NCBI GenBank assembly: GCA_049300095.1
Contig: JBAQYM010000202.1
Coordinates: 13,493 to 77,492, forward strand
DNA length: 64,000 nucleotides
From: SbD1 sp049300095
GTDB taxonomy: Bacteria > Desulfobacterota > Syntrophobacteria > Syntrophobacterales > Syntrophobacteraceae
Direction of reading: 5' to 3'
Shown here: one piece after another, positions 25,983-36,500 of the stretch
How the letters are laid out: each line of letters starts with the position of its first letter
How positions within the stretch are numbered: the stretch's first letter is position 1
Notes under the pieces: generated by a model
The model's database searches: none
Seen by the model: the letters and a program-made list of their open reading frames with translations, nothing else
What the model was told of the DNA's origin: nothing
Translations under genes and position numbers: made by a program

Positions 25983-28900
25983 TCACGCGGCTTGAGGTTG
26001 CTCTGATTTTTTGCCATAGGCCATGTAATAAACCAATGGAACAACGATCAGCGTGAAGAAGGTCGAAACCGCTATGCCAAAAATAAGGGCCCAGGCGAGG
26101 CCGGAAAAGATGGGGTCCAGGGTGATGGGCCAAGCCGCGAGCATGGCTGCCAGGGAGGTGAGGAAGATGGGCCGCGTCCTCAGCGCTCCGGCCTCTATGA
26201 GAGAGCGAACGAGTGGTTTTCCTTCCTTTTTCCGTTCCTCGACGAACTCGATGAGCAGGATCGAATTGCGGGTGGCGATCCCCGACAGGGCGATCATGCC
26301 GATCATGGCTGTCGCCGTAAAGTATACCGGATTGCCATAGCCGCCCACCGGATGGTCCGTGATCAGGTTCAAGAGCCAAAAGCCCGGAAGAATCCCGATG
26401 ACCGAAAGGGGAAGGGCAATGAGCTGGATGGCCGGGAGAAGATAACTCCCGGTCTGATAGAGAAGCAGCAGGTAAATCCCAAGCACCGCAACTCCGAAGG
26501 CAATGCCCAAATCCCGAAAGACCCGTAGCGTGATGTCCCATTCTCCTTCACCGGACCAGATAATGTCGAATCCCTTGAACTGCTCGTCCTTTCCAACCTT
26601 GTCTTCGAGGGTAAGCACCGCATTGGGGGGAGGAAGGCCGGCTGTTTCTCCGAAGACGTAAACCACCGGCTGCAGGTTCTTGTGGTAAACGGGCTGGTCG
26701 ATGACTTCGTCCTCGAAGGAGCCAAGCTCTGAGAGAAACACCGTCTCGCCTGTCATGCCCCGGATCATGAGTTGATTGAGGCTCGCCTCGAGCGCCCGAT
26801 CCTTCTTTCCTAACCGCAGTTTAATGAGAACGGGATTAACTTCGTTCCCCAGACGAAGTGAGCTCGCAACCGTTCCCATTACCGTTCCCTGGAGAGTCTC
26901 GGCGATCTGCTGGTCGCTTATTCCGTGAAGCGCGGCCTTGATCCTGTCTACCCGAAAAACGGCCTTTCGCTCGGGAGCCACCAGAATATCGTCCACATCC
27001 ACCACACCCGGAGTGGACTCCATGATACGCCTGACTCCCCTGGCCGCCTGGACAAGCTCTTCGTAGGGCTGACCGATCCGGCCGTACACTTCGGCAACCA
27101 AAGTTGCAATGACTGGAGGACCCGGCGGGCTTTCAACGATCTTGATATTGGCGCCGAAATGGTCTGCGATACGTTTGAGATCGTTCCTCAGTCTAAGGCC
27201 CAGGGCATGACTTTGCTCGGTCCTCCGTTTCTTGGCGATAAAATTGATCTGCAGGTCCCCCACGTTGGCTCCTTGCCTCAGGTAGTAGTGGCGTACCAGG
27301 CCGTTGAAGTCGACGGGACTCGCTGTTCCCGCATGCAGGCTTACATCGGTCACCTCGGGAACGCGCACCAGGTAGTCGGAAAGGGCATGAGCGGCAGCCT
27401 GAGTGGTTTCGAGAGTCGTCCCTCTGGGCATATCGATAACCACCTGGAGCTCGTTTTTATTGTCAAACGGAAGCATCTTGAGGGGTACCCGCTGGGATAG
27501 GACCAGCCAGACGGCGAAACACAGCAAGACGGCAACAGTCCCTAAAATTCCCAGCCGAAGGCTCCTGTGGCGTATGATGGATTCAATCACGCGGTCGTAG
27601 ATCTTGAAAAGAGCGCTCTCTTCAAGGGAAAAGGGCTTTTCATGGGGTCTATCGTAGACCCCGCCCAGCATGTGGAGCGAGAGCCAGGGAGTGATGGTGA
27701 AGGCGACAAGCAGACTCATGAGCATGGCGACAGGCACATTGAGCGCCATGGGAGCCATATAGGGACCCATCATCCCCGTTATGAAAAACATGGGAATGAA
27801 AGAAATGATCACAGCCAGGGTGGCCAGGATAATGGGAGGGCGCACTTCGTTTACGGCGCTCACGACCGCTTGAAACGGCGGCTCCTTTCGCATGGAAAAA
27901 TGGCGATGAATGTTTTCCACATCCACTATGGGATCGTCCACCACCAGACCGAGGGACAGGATCAGGGCAAAGAGGGTAACACGGTTGATGGTGAAGCCCA
28001 GAAAGTAGTTGATGAGCAGGGTGAAGCTGAAAGTGACCGGCACCGCGAGAGCGATGATGATTCCCTCGCGCCACCCAAGGGTGTAGGCCAAAAGCAGGAC
28101 CACGATGGCAATGGCGATCAGGAGCGCTTCCACGAGATCATTCACCTTCTCATCGGCGGTATTTCCGTAGTCCCTCGTGAGACGCAGATGAACTCCCTGG
28201 GGCAGGACCTCGCGGGAGAACCGTCCGGCTTCCTTTCGCACCTCTTCCGAAACCCAGACCGCATTGGTGCCCTTCCGCTTGGCCACCGCCACCGTCACCG
28301 AAGGGTAGTCCTTGAATGGCTCGATTCCGGACGGCAGGACCCCATGTCCGCCTTCCGCGGCTGGATCGACGGGAGAGTGGGCTTTTCTGCCAAAAGCAAT
28401 GGTCGTGTAGGTTTCCGGTTCGGCCGAACCATCCCGGACCGTGGCAACCTCACTCAGATAAACGGGCCGCATCTCCCGCACCCCGACGATCAGGCTCTCG
28501 ACCTCACGGACCGAAGCCAGAAAACGCCCCGCATCCAGTCGCACCTCCTCGTTACCGGAGACCAGATTTCCCGAGGAGAGCGCCACGTTAGCTCCCCGTA
28601 TGGCCTGCTGAATATCCTGGATCGTTATTCCGCGGCCCGCCATGCGCTGGGGAGAGGGTTCGACCGTGATCTGCCGGGGGCGACCTCCAACGATAAAAGT
28701 GCGTCCCGCGTTTTTCACCCCCTGTAGCTGGATTTCGAGTTCCTCGGCCATACGCCGCAAGTCGTAGTCGCTATGGCTGTTGCTGTAGAGCGTGAGCTTT
28801 ACGATGGGTACATCATCGATCTCGACGGGTTTGACCACCCATCCGGTCACTCCGGGTGGAACCTGGTCGATATTGGACTGGATCTTGTTGTACAGCTTTA

Positions 28901-29306
28901 TCCAGCTCCTCTCCCGATCCTGCCCGACATAGAAGCGCACCGTGATGACGGCCTGGGAGGGGAAGCTTGTCGAATAAACGTATTCCACACCATCGATCTG
29001 GTAGAGAAGCTTTTCAAGACGGGTGGAAACCTGCCGCTCAACCTCGCGGGCGGAAGCCCCCGGCATGCTCACCATCACATCGGCTATGGGAACCACGATC
29101 TGAGGGTCTTCCTCCCTCGGAGTGATCCACAGGGCTACGGCGCCCGCAATCAGGCTGATGAGAATAAGGAGGACCGAGAGGTTGCCCCGCAGGAAGGCCA
29201 CGACGATGCGGGTCATCCAGTGGTGCTGCTCGGCGTGGGGCTCGGGTTGCGGATCTTGAGGATCGGCGCTTTTCTGGTTTCCGGTATCGATTTGGAGACC
29301 GCTCAT
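25983..29306 (-). CDS. RND-family efflux transporter permease (AcrB/CusA superfamily)
   Basis: The 1107 residues form the inner-membrane pump of a tripartite efflux system, with about twelve membrane helices in two halves and two large periplasmic loops. The RND signature is clear: GAVALWITPREEDPQ in the first loop, LILSLGLVVDDPIVDVENIH in the transmembrane core with the conserved acidic pair, and MIALSGIATRNSILLIEFV in the second half. It is of the COG0841 type; drug, solvent or metal substrates are all possible. It overlaps the membrane-fusion gene by four bases and is driven by the proton gradient. Confidence 0.93.
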   Translation of the reverse strand: MSGLQIDTGNQKSADPQDPQPEPHAEQHHWMTRIVVAFLRGNLSVLLILISLIAGAVALWITPREEDPQIVVPIADVMVSMPGASAREVERQVSTRLEKLLYQIDGVEYVYSTSFPSQAVITVRFYVGQDRERSWIKLYNKIQSNIDQVPPGVTGWVVKPVEIDDVPIVKLTLYSNSHSDYDLRRMAEELEIQLQGVKNAGRTFIVGGRPRQITVEPSPQRMAGRGITIQDIQQAIRGANVALSSGNLVSGNEEVRLDAGRFLASVREVESLIVGVREMRPVYLSEVATVRDGSAEPETYTTIAFGRKAHSPVDPAAEGGHGVLPSGIEPFKDYPSVTVAVAKRKGTNAVWVSEEVRKEAGRFSREVLPQGVHLRLTRDYGNTADEKVNDLVEALLIAIAIVVLLLAYTLGWREGIIIALAVPVTFSFTLLINYFLGFTINRVTLFALILSLGLVVDDPIVDVENIHRHFSMRKEPPFQAVVSAVNEVRPPIILATLAVIISFIPMFFITGMMGPYMAPMALNVPVAMLMSLLVAFTITPWLSLHMLGGVYDRPHEKPFSLEESALFKIYDRVIESIIRHRSLRLGILGTVAVLLCFAVWLVLSQRVPLKMLPFDNKNELQVVIDMPRGTTLETTQAAAHALSDYLVRVPEVTDVSLHAGTASPVDFNGLVRHYYLRQGANVGDLQINFIAKKRRTEQSHALGLRLRNDLKRIADHFGANIKIVESPPGPPVIATLVAEVYGRIGQPYEELVQAARGVRRIMESTPGVVDVDDILVAPERKAVFRVDRIKAALHGISDQQIAETLQGTVMGTVASSLRLGNEVNPVLIKLRLGKKDRALEASLNQLMIRGMTGETVFLSELGSFEDEVIDQPVYHKNLQPVVYVFGETAGLPPPNAVLTLEDKVGKDEQFKGFDIIWSGEGEWDITLRVFRDLGIAFGVAVLGIYLLLLYQTGSYLLPAIQLIALPLSVIGILPGFWLLNLITDHPVGGYGNPVYFTATAMIGMIALSGIATRNSILLIEFVEERKKEGKPLVRSLIEAGALRTRPIFLTSLAAMLAAWPITLDPIFSGLAWALIFGIAVSTFFTLIVVPLVYYMAYGKKSEQPQAA

Positions 29307-30529
29307 GGGATGATCGCCTCCTCGCTTTCCGCGAGTCCCGAGAGCACCTCGACGAGGTCTCCGTGGCGTTCTCCGAGCGTAACGAAGCGACGTTGAGGAT
29401 ATCCGTCCATATCGATCACTTCTACCAGGGGAAGCTGGCCGACTTGACTCACGGCTTCAGAGGGAATTACCAGTGCGTCATATTGGCCATAAGGGATTCG
29501 AAGACGCCCGAAGAGGCCGTTTACCAGCCGCTGCTCGGCCGGCAGGCTTACTTTCACGAGGACCGTCCGAGTACTGGGGTCCGACTGGGGAACGATTTCC
29601 CGGATTGTTCCCACTGAAGTCAGATTCAGGGCATCGATACGAACCTCCAGATCCTGCCCCGTTTTCAGGTATTGAATGAGGGATTCGGAGAGGGCGGCAT
29701 GCAGTTCGGGACGGGAAGGCGTTTCCAGGAAAAAGATCGTTTGACCGGGGGATGCCATATCGCCCACGTTTAGCATCTTTCTGACCACCTGGCCGGTGAA
29801 GGGGGCCTGGATCACGGTGTAGCTAAGCATGGCCCGGGTCTCGGCAATGGCGGCCTCCGTCTGCTCCTTCTGGGCCTGGGCCCTTGCAATTTCGCCCTGG
29901 GCCGCCTGTACTTCCTGGAGCGCCGCGGCTGCCCGGGCTTCGGCTATGTCCTTCCGAGCACGGGCATGATCCAGTTGCTGGCCGGTTGCGGCCTGATTGC
30001 GCTTCAGGTCCTGGTAGCGACGATAATCGGAGAGCTCCTTTTCCTTACTGGCGCGCGTGGATTCCACTTGCGCCCTGGCTGCCGCCATTTTTGCGCGGGC
30101 CACCTCCACGGCCCGGTCCATGGCAATGCACTGCGACTGAGCCTGCCGAAGCTTCGCCTGGATGTCCCGGTCATCCAGGCGAGCCAGGATGGTCGGTTTG
30201 TCATTCTCATCGCTTCCGACGACTTTATCCCCTTCTCGAACGAGGATCTCTTTAACCTGGGCCATGATTCGGCTGGAAACCTGAGCCTCGTTCCGGGATC
30301 GAAGACTCCCCACCTGATCGATAACCAGAGGATAAACCCTGCGTTCGACCTTCACCGTGTTCAACTTTCCAGCGTGCGGTTTTGCCTCCGGCGGCCCGGG
30401 TTCGACTTTCCGGACGAAAGCTCCGGCAAGCCACATCATCATGGCGATCAAAAGAACCAGTACCCCCAGCCCCTTGGCCGCCTCGTGCAAAATGGCGCGC
30501 TTGTCCCGGTCTTGCGATGGTTCACTCAT
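29303..30529 (-). CDS. RND efflux membrane-fusion (periplasmic adaptor) protein
   Basis: The 408-residue adaptor has one N-terminal membrane helix (about 18-37), a lipoyl/barrel-sandwich part split around a long alpha-helical hairpin (about 110-210, rich in Ala, Arg, Glu and Gln), and a beta-barrel part (LNVGDMASPGQTIFFLE, GLFGRLRIPYGQYDALVIP). It would link the RND pump to the outer-membrane channel. The gene overlaps both neighbours (8 bases with the TolC-like gene upstream and 4 with the pump gene downstream), so the three form one operon. Confidence 0.92.
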   Translation of the reverse strand: MSEPSQDRDKRAILHEAAKGLGVLVLLIAMMMWLAGAFVRKVEPGPPEAKPHAGKLNTVKVERRVYPLVIDQVGSLRSRNEAQVSSRIMAQVKEILVREGDKVVGSDENDKPTILARLDDRDIQAKLRQAQSQCIAMDRAVEVARAKMAAARAQVESTRASKEKELSDYRRYQDLKRNQAATGQQLDHARARKDIAEARAAAALQEVQAAQGEIARAQAQKEQTEAAIAETRAMLSYTVIQAPFTGQVVRKMLNVGDMASPGQTIFFLETPSRPELHAALSESLIQYLKTGQDLEVRIDALNLTSVGTIREIVPQSDPSTRTVLVKVSLPAEQRLVNGLFGRLRIPYGQYDALVIPSEAVSQVGQLPLVEVIDMDGYPQRRFVTLGERHGDLVEVLSGLAESEEAIIP

Positions 30530-32009
30530 TGTGCGCCTCCGTCAGTATTCCTTCGGCAAAGTCGCCCAGCGATTGCTTGAGCAGCGCCCGGGAGATCTTT
30601 ACTTCAAAGAGCGCGGCTGTGTAAGAGACCTCGGCGCGGGTCCAGGCCACATCCGCTTGAAGCAGCGAATCCACCGTCACCACCTGGTTGCGGTATAGAT
30701 ACCTCACTTCTTCGAGGGCCTTTTCAGCCCATTGCCTCCTTTCTTCCGCGACCGCCAGCTTCTCTGTTGCTTCCTGAACAGCCAGGGCAGCCTGGTTGAC
30801 CTCAAGGGCGATATCCAGGGCTACCTGTTCGCCTCGGGCCTCGATTTCCTTGAGGCGATTGCGTGCCTCGCGGATTTTGGAAAGGGTGGCCCCTCCTTCA
30901 AAGATCGGCCATGTGGCTTGAAGGCCCACCATCCAACTCTCGGCGCTCTTGCCCAGAGACTCCGAATCCCATTGGCGCCAGGTGGTTGCTCCTATTTTCG
31001 GCAACAGCCCACCGCGAGCGGATTTAACCCTTTCTCCCGCGGATTGGATCAGGGATCGAGCGGCTGCCATCTCCGGGCGGCTGTCCAATGCCTTTTTCAC
31101 CAAATCACCCGTGTCTTCCGAAACTTTTTCGAGAAGAGACTGCGTAGAGGTAATCCGCGCCGGATCGGGGACTTCTTCGGGTCGAATGGATCTGGCCAGA
31201 AGCCGCTCAAGTCCGGCCTGGAATTTTCGTGCCCCCGTGCGGGCGGTGACCAAATGGTCATGGGCTTCGGAGGTTCGCACCTTGAGGCGAAGGACCTCGC
31301 TTGGCAAAGCCATCTCCGCATGGAGGCGGGCTTCGCCCAGGCGTTCATCGGTCCTGGCCGCATCGAGAGCCCGCTCGGCTACTCCAATGAAGCCGAGTCC
31401 TTGCAACCAGCGGTAGTAAGTTTCACATACTTTGGCCACCAGACGATTACGGCCCGCTTGCAGTTCGGCCTTAACTGAACCGTGCTGCCCGAGTGCCGCC
31501 TTTCGGCCATACCACTGGCTTCCTCCCTCGAAAAGCACCCATTCTCCCTGAATCCTTGAGGCCACATTCTGCTGTTGGCCCGGATCGTTGAAATTGATAA
31601 GGGGATTGAAGCGCCTTTGGTTGACGATATTCATGAGGGCATAGACGGGATTATCCGTGACGTTGAAATCCTCGGAAAGCACCAGCCGCGGATAGAAGGC
31701 TGCCTCGGCCTGCAGCACCTGCTCGGATGCCGCGCCGATTCGCTGTTGGATTTGCTCCAGTTCCGGACTGGCTCTCAAGGCTTCTTCGATGGCTCGATCC
31801 ACTGTGAGAGGTCCGATCCGAGTCTCCGCGGGAAGGGGGGGGAATTCTTCACGCTGTTTCAAGATCCGACTGGTGGGCAAGGGCTCTTTTTCTTTGACGA
31901 TTATTTGATCTTGCCACGCACAGCCCTGTAATCCCACTGCGATTGCCAGCAACACACAGAGCGCACTCGGAATGAAGCACCCGATCGTATCATACAAACG
32001 TCCGCCCAC
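30522..32009 (-). CDS. TolC-family outer-membrane channel lipoprotein
   Basis: The 495-residue protein opens with a lipoprotein signal (lipobox LQGC at 27-30) and has the TolC/NodT layout: two repeats of long coiled helices with strands between them, e.g. LTVDRAIEEALRASPELEQI and ALEEVRYLYRNQVVTVDSLL. It forms the trimeric outer-membrane duct for the pump encoded downstream. It is the first gene of the operon on the minus strand; no regulator of the TetR or two-component kind is next to it. Confidence 0.9.
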   Translation of the reverse strand: MGGRLYDTIGCFIPSALCVLLAIAVGLQGCAWQDQIIVKEKEPLPTSRILKQREEFPPLPAETRIGPLTVDRAIEEALRASPELEQIQQRIGAASEQVLQAEAAFYPRLVLSEDFNVTDNPVYALMNIVNQRRFNPLINFNDPGQQQNVASRIQGEWVLFEGGSQWYGRKAALGQHGSVKAELQAGRNRLVAKVCETYYRWLQGLGFIGVAERALDAARTDERLGEARLHAEMALPSEVLRLKVRTSEAHDHLVTARTGARKFQAGLERLLARSIRPEEVPDPARITSTQSLLEKVSEDTGDLVKKALDSRPEMAAARSLIQSAGERVKSARGGLLPKIGATTWRQWDSESLGKSAESWMVGLQATWPIFEGGATLSKIREARNRLKEIEARGEQVALDIALEVNQAALAVQEATEKLAVAEERRQWAEKALEEVRYLYRNQVVTVDSLLQADVAWTRAEVSYTAALFEVKISRALLKQSLGDFAEGILTEAHNE

Positions 32010-32099
32010 GCTTATCCCCTCCAGACACGATTCATATTGAAAGAACTCCAGGAACCAGGGCTGATAAAGATCTGTGCGAGGGAACCCGCTTAGACCCGT

Positions 32100-32432
32100 T
32101 CACGAAGAGTGCCCTCCGGTACTCCATCGTGTTTGCTTCTTGGCCGGTGTCACGGTCAGGACCAATCCATCGACTTTTTGCACCACGGCCGTATCGCCCG
32201 GCCGCAATGGCGCGGAGCATACGGCATTCCAGAGTTCTCCCTCCAAGAGAACTTGCCCCCGTCCATCGCGCCAGTCTTTCACCTCGACCAATTTGCCCGG
32301 AATGCCGTCAACCCCGCAGGGGGACTTCCTGTTGCGGGCAACAAACGCCCATACCAAGGGGAAAAGAATATGTTCGATCAACTCAAAAAGGACAATCCCT
32401 ACGATCAGGATCGCCAAAATGTTACCCATCAT
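32100..32432 (-). CDS. NfeD-like small membrane protein
   Basis: The 110-residue protein has one N-terminal membrane helix (ILAILIVGIVLFELIEHI) and a C-terminal OB-fold of the NfeD kind: GKLVEVKDWRDGRGQVLLEGELWNAV and DTAVVQKVDGLVLTVTP. Short NfeD proteins often work with stomatin-like or membrane proteases; neither is here. ATG 32432 or 32429 may be the start; the ribosome-binding site is weak. Confidence 0.78.
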   Translation of the reverse strand: MMGNILAILIVGIVLFELIEHILFPLVWAFVARNRKSPCGVDGIPGKLVEVKDWRDGRGQVLLEGELWNAVCSAPLRPGDTAVVQKVDGLVLTVTPAKKQTRWSTGGHSS

Positions 32433-32454
32433 CAATCTGTCTCGAATCCAAGAG

Positions 32455-32784
32455 TCATTGCATCCGGCCCTTCCCCATGCCGCCTCGGCCCATCCCCTTC
32501 CCCGAACAGAACTCTTCTTTACTCAACTTGCCATCACCGTTCTTATCCCTGGATTCAAATACCTCCTCGCCATGGCCTCCGGGATGGTCCGCAGCCATAA
32601 ATTCCTTGCTGGTTAACACTCCATCATGATTTGCATCCATGGCATCGAAACGGTCCATGCATCTCATCCTGGGGGCGGGCTGAACTGGCTGTGAAGACTG
32701 GCTTTGTGCTGCTACCCAGCCCGTTCCAACCAGCACCAAAAGGATCAGCAGACCTAAAATCATGCTCATTGCCCTCATTTTCAT
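32455..32784 (-). CDS. Secreted EF-hand protein
   Basis: ATG 32784 follows AAAGGAGG. After a signal peptide (about 1-26) the 109-residue protein has two EF-hand calcium-binding loops, DANHDGVLTSKEF (50-62) and DKNGDGKLSKEEF (80-92), each with Asp at positions 1, 3 and 5 or the usual Asn and a Glu at position 12. It ends in a Gly/Met-rich tail. It should bind calcium in the periplasm. Its role with the efflux pump is unknown. Confidence 0.85.
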   Translation of the reverse strand: MKMRAMSMILGLLILLVLVGTGWVAAQSQSSQPVQPAPRMRCMDRFDAMDANHDGVLTSKEFMAADHPGGHGEEVFESRDKNGDGKLSKEEFCSGKGMGRGGMGKGRMQ

Positions 32785-33483
32785 TTTGGCCTCCTTTGTG
32801 GTCTCCCTTTGCGGCGATTTGCCCAGCGGAATTACAATAGCATCGGGCTTTTTCCAGCTCAATGCGTTTTTCATTTGCCGGTAAGTTGCATCTCTTGCCG
32901 GTGATCTTCTGGCCCTCAAATCAAAAAAGCCGCCGGATCGTCATTTTCAAGGCTTATCTCATGTGTTCTGAGGAGTCGGGTTTGAGTATGGTTGAGGCCG
33001 AGAAAATGGTTGCGAGGTGGCAGTATTTAGTTTGCAGTTCCGTTGGACCGGGAGGGGTTGGACGTGATAAGGCATTTTTCATTGGTATTCTTTTTGAGAG
33101 TTGGACGGAAGTACGATCTATTCCTGACTGACCCCCCCGGGACCCCTTCTCTCAGGGTTTACCGGGCCGGCCGTGGTTTCCATATAGGGAGAGCGGGAAC
33201 GGGGGAGGTGCGCCGGTTCTCGATTCCGCTCCTTTGGCAGGTCCGGTCAGCCCCAAGAATACTCAAGCTCTCTTACCACCGTACGTGACAAACTTGTCGA
33301 AAGTGGCGTACACTCCGGGTCAGCGGCAGTTTACATATCTTGCCGGAACCGAAAATTCCCTCTCCTCCGAGGCTGCTTGCACAATGATTCGGAAACGCCG
33401 AGGATTTCGGCTCTCTAGTGCTCGGGGTTCAGGAGAGAAATCTTCGGCTGAATCCCTCTCTACAAATGAATAGGCAGTATGAT
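32785..33483. other. Gene-poor stretch between the EF-hand gene and the attC-like site
   Basis: The upstream region of the EF-hand gene lies at its left end. No other gene is supported; short open frames have no ribosome-binding site and no recognisable motif. Confidence 0.45.
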
Positions 33484-33556
33484 TGCCAACGACAAAGCTC
33501 ACCGGCCGCTTTGAAGCGTAGCGGAATCGCCGTCCGGTGTAGCGCCTTGTTAGATG
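33484..33556. other. Integron attC-like recombination site
   Basis: On the minus strand, seven bases after the hsdR stop, ATCTAAC AAGGCGCTACACCGG begins a 72-base imperfect palindrome that ends CCGGTGAGCTTTG TCGTTGGCA. The outer boxes resemble the attC R-boxes (RYYYAAC and GTTRRRY, the second with one mismatch). The inner arms GCTACACCGGACGGC and GCCGGTGAGC pair with unmatched bases, which is a hallmark of attC. The position right after a gene end is typical of an integron cassette. No integron integrase is in the window. Confidence 0.62.
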
Positions 33557-33562
33557 GCTTCC

Positions 33563-36500
33563 TCACGCCGCCGCATACACGCTGCGCCCCGCGCCATAAT
33601 ACGCATCATAGACGTGCTGGAACACAGCCGTCGTTTTTTGCTCGAACAATTCCGGCGTGAATGCTCTCGGCAAGCCCTGGTCCAGAACCTTCTCGATAGT
33701 CACCCGCACCTCGGCGCGGGCCTGCTGGCGTTTGCGCCAATCCAGCACGAGTTTGCCCGCCTTGAGCGTGGCCAACAATTCCCGGGCCGTGGACTTCACC
33801 TTGTCCCGGTCCGCGTCGCTCATTTCAATCCGTGGTTTGGTCAAGAGGTCAAAGAGCGCCAGTTCCTCTTCATCGAGTTGTTCGCCTATGCCCCGCTTCT
33901 CTTCTTCATTCAGGCTCCGGGCGAAGGCCGTCAGTTGCTGGAAAAACTCCTCGGCGTTGAGGCTGCCGGCGTTGTAGGCGTCTATCATTTCCTGGAACCG
34001 CTCCAAATAATCTATGCGCGTGCGGTTGAGCCGCACCAGGGCCATGAGTTTTTGCGCCACCGTAGCCTTGAGTTTTTCGTTCATGGTGCGCCTGCGGCCC
34101 GTCTTGAATTTCTCCGCCAGCTTCTCAAAATCAATGTTGCTCAGGTCGATCAATTTCTCGTCGCCAAAAGGTGCGTTCGGCTCGTGGATGATGTAGCCCT
34201 CAGTGGCAATCGACCTATCTAGCAGTTCTTCCACCTGCTGCATGACCTGGGAGATGTCCGCTACCGGCGTTAGAGCGCGGATTTTATCGGCGACGACCTG
34301 CACGGGCGTTACTTGGGCGGCAAACTCCCGTGCGGCCGGGTCGGGCAGCACGGCCTTGTAGAGCCTCTGCACGGTGTTGGCCAGATCAAGATAGCGGCGT
34401 TTGATCTCCTCGGGGACCACCAGCGCCTCCACTGCGTCGTCGAGCAGGCCGACGCGGGCAAATCCCCCGGCAGTCTGGATGTCCGTGAGGTTCACCCCTT
34501 GTTCCCGACACAAGCCCCGCGTTTCTCCCAAAGCCTGCCGCAACGCCGCCACCAATGCGGCCTTGTCCTCCACCGGCTTGTCGCCGCCGCCCCCTGCGCC
34601 GTAAATGGCAAGCGCCCGCTCCAGGTTGCGGAACACCCCGGCATAGTCCACGATCAGGCCGCTCACCTTGCCGGGATAGACCCGGTTGGCTCTGGCTATG
34701 GTCTGCATCAGCGTGTGGTTGCGCATGGGTTTGTCGAGATACAACGTCGAACAGCTCGGAACATCGAAGCCTGTCATCCACATGGCGCAGACAAAGACCA
34801 GGCGGAAGGGGTCGTCCGGTTTTTTGAATTTCGTCTCCAGGTCTTCCTCCACCATGCGCTTGCGGTGCGGGCGGATGTCCAGCCCCTTCTCGGCCATCTC
34901 GGCGATCTCGTTCTGCCCCTGAGAAACGACCACGGCCATGTCGGTTTCTTTCATGCGGGCGATGCGCTCTTCGATCTCCCCGCGTGCGTTATCGTCCGCC
35001 CCGGCCCATTCCGCCCGCAACGCCGCGATCTTCACCGCCCAATGCTTCTTCACCTTGTCGTACATGCGGACGGCCGTGGCCTTGTCGATGCAGATCATCA
35101 TGGCCTTGCCCTGAAAGCCCCGCCCCGTGAAGTGCGCCACCAGGTCTTCCGCCACCGCCTCCAGACGGTCGTCGCGCGTGATCAGGTGGTACTCGCGGGC
35201 GAACTCCCGCTCCAGTTTCTTCTCTTGCGCCTCGTCCAGTTCCGCCTCTTCCAGCAGGCGTTCCATGTCCTCGTTGAGGTTTTCGTTGACCAGTTGCAGT
35301 TCCGGGATGCGGTTCTCGTAGTAGAGCGGCACCGTGGCGCCGTCGGCCACCGATTGCCGGAAGTCATAGACGCTGACGTAATCGCCGAAGACCTGGCGGG
35401 TTTTTTCCTCGCCGACAATCAGTGGCGTGCCGGTAAAAGCGAGGAAGGCGGCGTTGGGCAGCGCCGTGCGCATGTTCAGGGCCAGCGTGTCGTACTGGCT
35501 GCGGTGCGCCTCGTCGGTGATGACGATAATATCCCGCCGCTCGGAAAGAACCGGGTGCTCCTCGCCTTTCTCGGTTCGGAACTTGTGGATCAGCGTGAAG
35601 ACGTAGCGGTGGTCCTCCATGAGCAACTGCCGCAGGTGCTTGCTGCTTTCCGCCTGGGCGTGGCCTTCGGTCACCACCCCCGCCGAAGCAAAATGCTTGT
35701 AAATCTGCCCGTCCAGTTCCTGCCGGTCGGTCACCACCACGAAGGTCCAGTTTCCCGGTACTTTTCGCAGCACCTTCTGGGCGAAGTACATCATTGAAAC
35801 GCTCTTGCCGCTGCCCTGGGTATGCCAGAAAACGCCCAGCTTGCCTTCCCGCTGCCGGATATCGGTCAGGGCCTCCAGCGCGTTATTGACGCCAAGGTAC
35901 TGGTGATTCATGGCCGTCAACTTGATCAGCCCGCCGGGAGCTTCCTGAAACAGGGTGAAGTTCTCCACCAGGTCCAGGAGCCGCGCCGGGTCGCAAACGC
36001 CGCGCAGCATGGTCTCCAGAGACACCCGCCCCGCTTCGTCCTCGCTGCCCACCTTCTTCCATTCGGCGAAGTGCTCCCAACCGGCGGTCATGCTGCCCAC
36101 CCGGCTCTGGCTGCCGTTGGAAAGAATAATCAGGGCGTTGGGCCAGAAAAGCCGCGGCACGGTGTCCCTGTAGTCGCGCAGGTTGCCCGTGTAGGCGGTC
36201 TCCAAACGGCGGTGGGCGGCCTTGAGTTCGATAAAGACCAGCGGCAGGCCGTTGACAAAGCCCACCAGGTCGGCCCGTCGCGTGTGCATTTCGCCCGTGA
36301 CCCAGAACTGCGAGCAGAGCAAAAAGTCGTTATTGGCCGGATCGTCCCAATCCACAACCCGCACCACTTCCACCGTCTCACCCTCGCCCTCGGGATCAGA
36401 GACGGGGACGCGCACGCCGTTTTTGAGCAGGTGGTAGATTTCGCGGTTGGCGGCTACCGGGTTCATGCGCGAGCGGTCGCGGGTCAATTCCTCGATGGCC

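Noticed and set aside
32785..33483. More attC sites or integron cassettes upstream of the attC-like site
   Set aside because: I found no second pair of R-box-like sequences with a palindromic centre in this stretch.
34313..35797. A 494-codon frame antisense to hsdR
   Set aside because: It is a shadow of the hsdR coding sequence; the hsdR motifs are all present in the sense frame.
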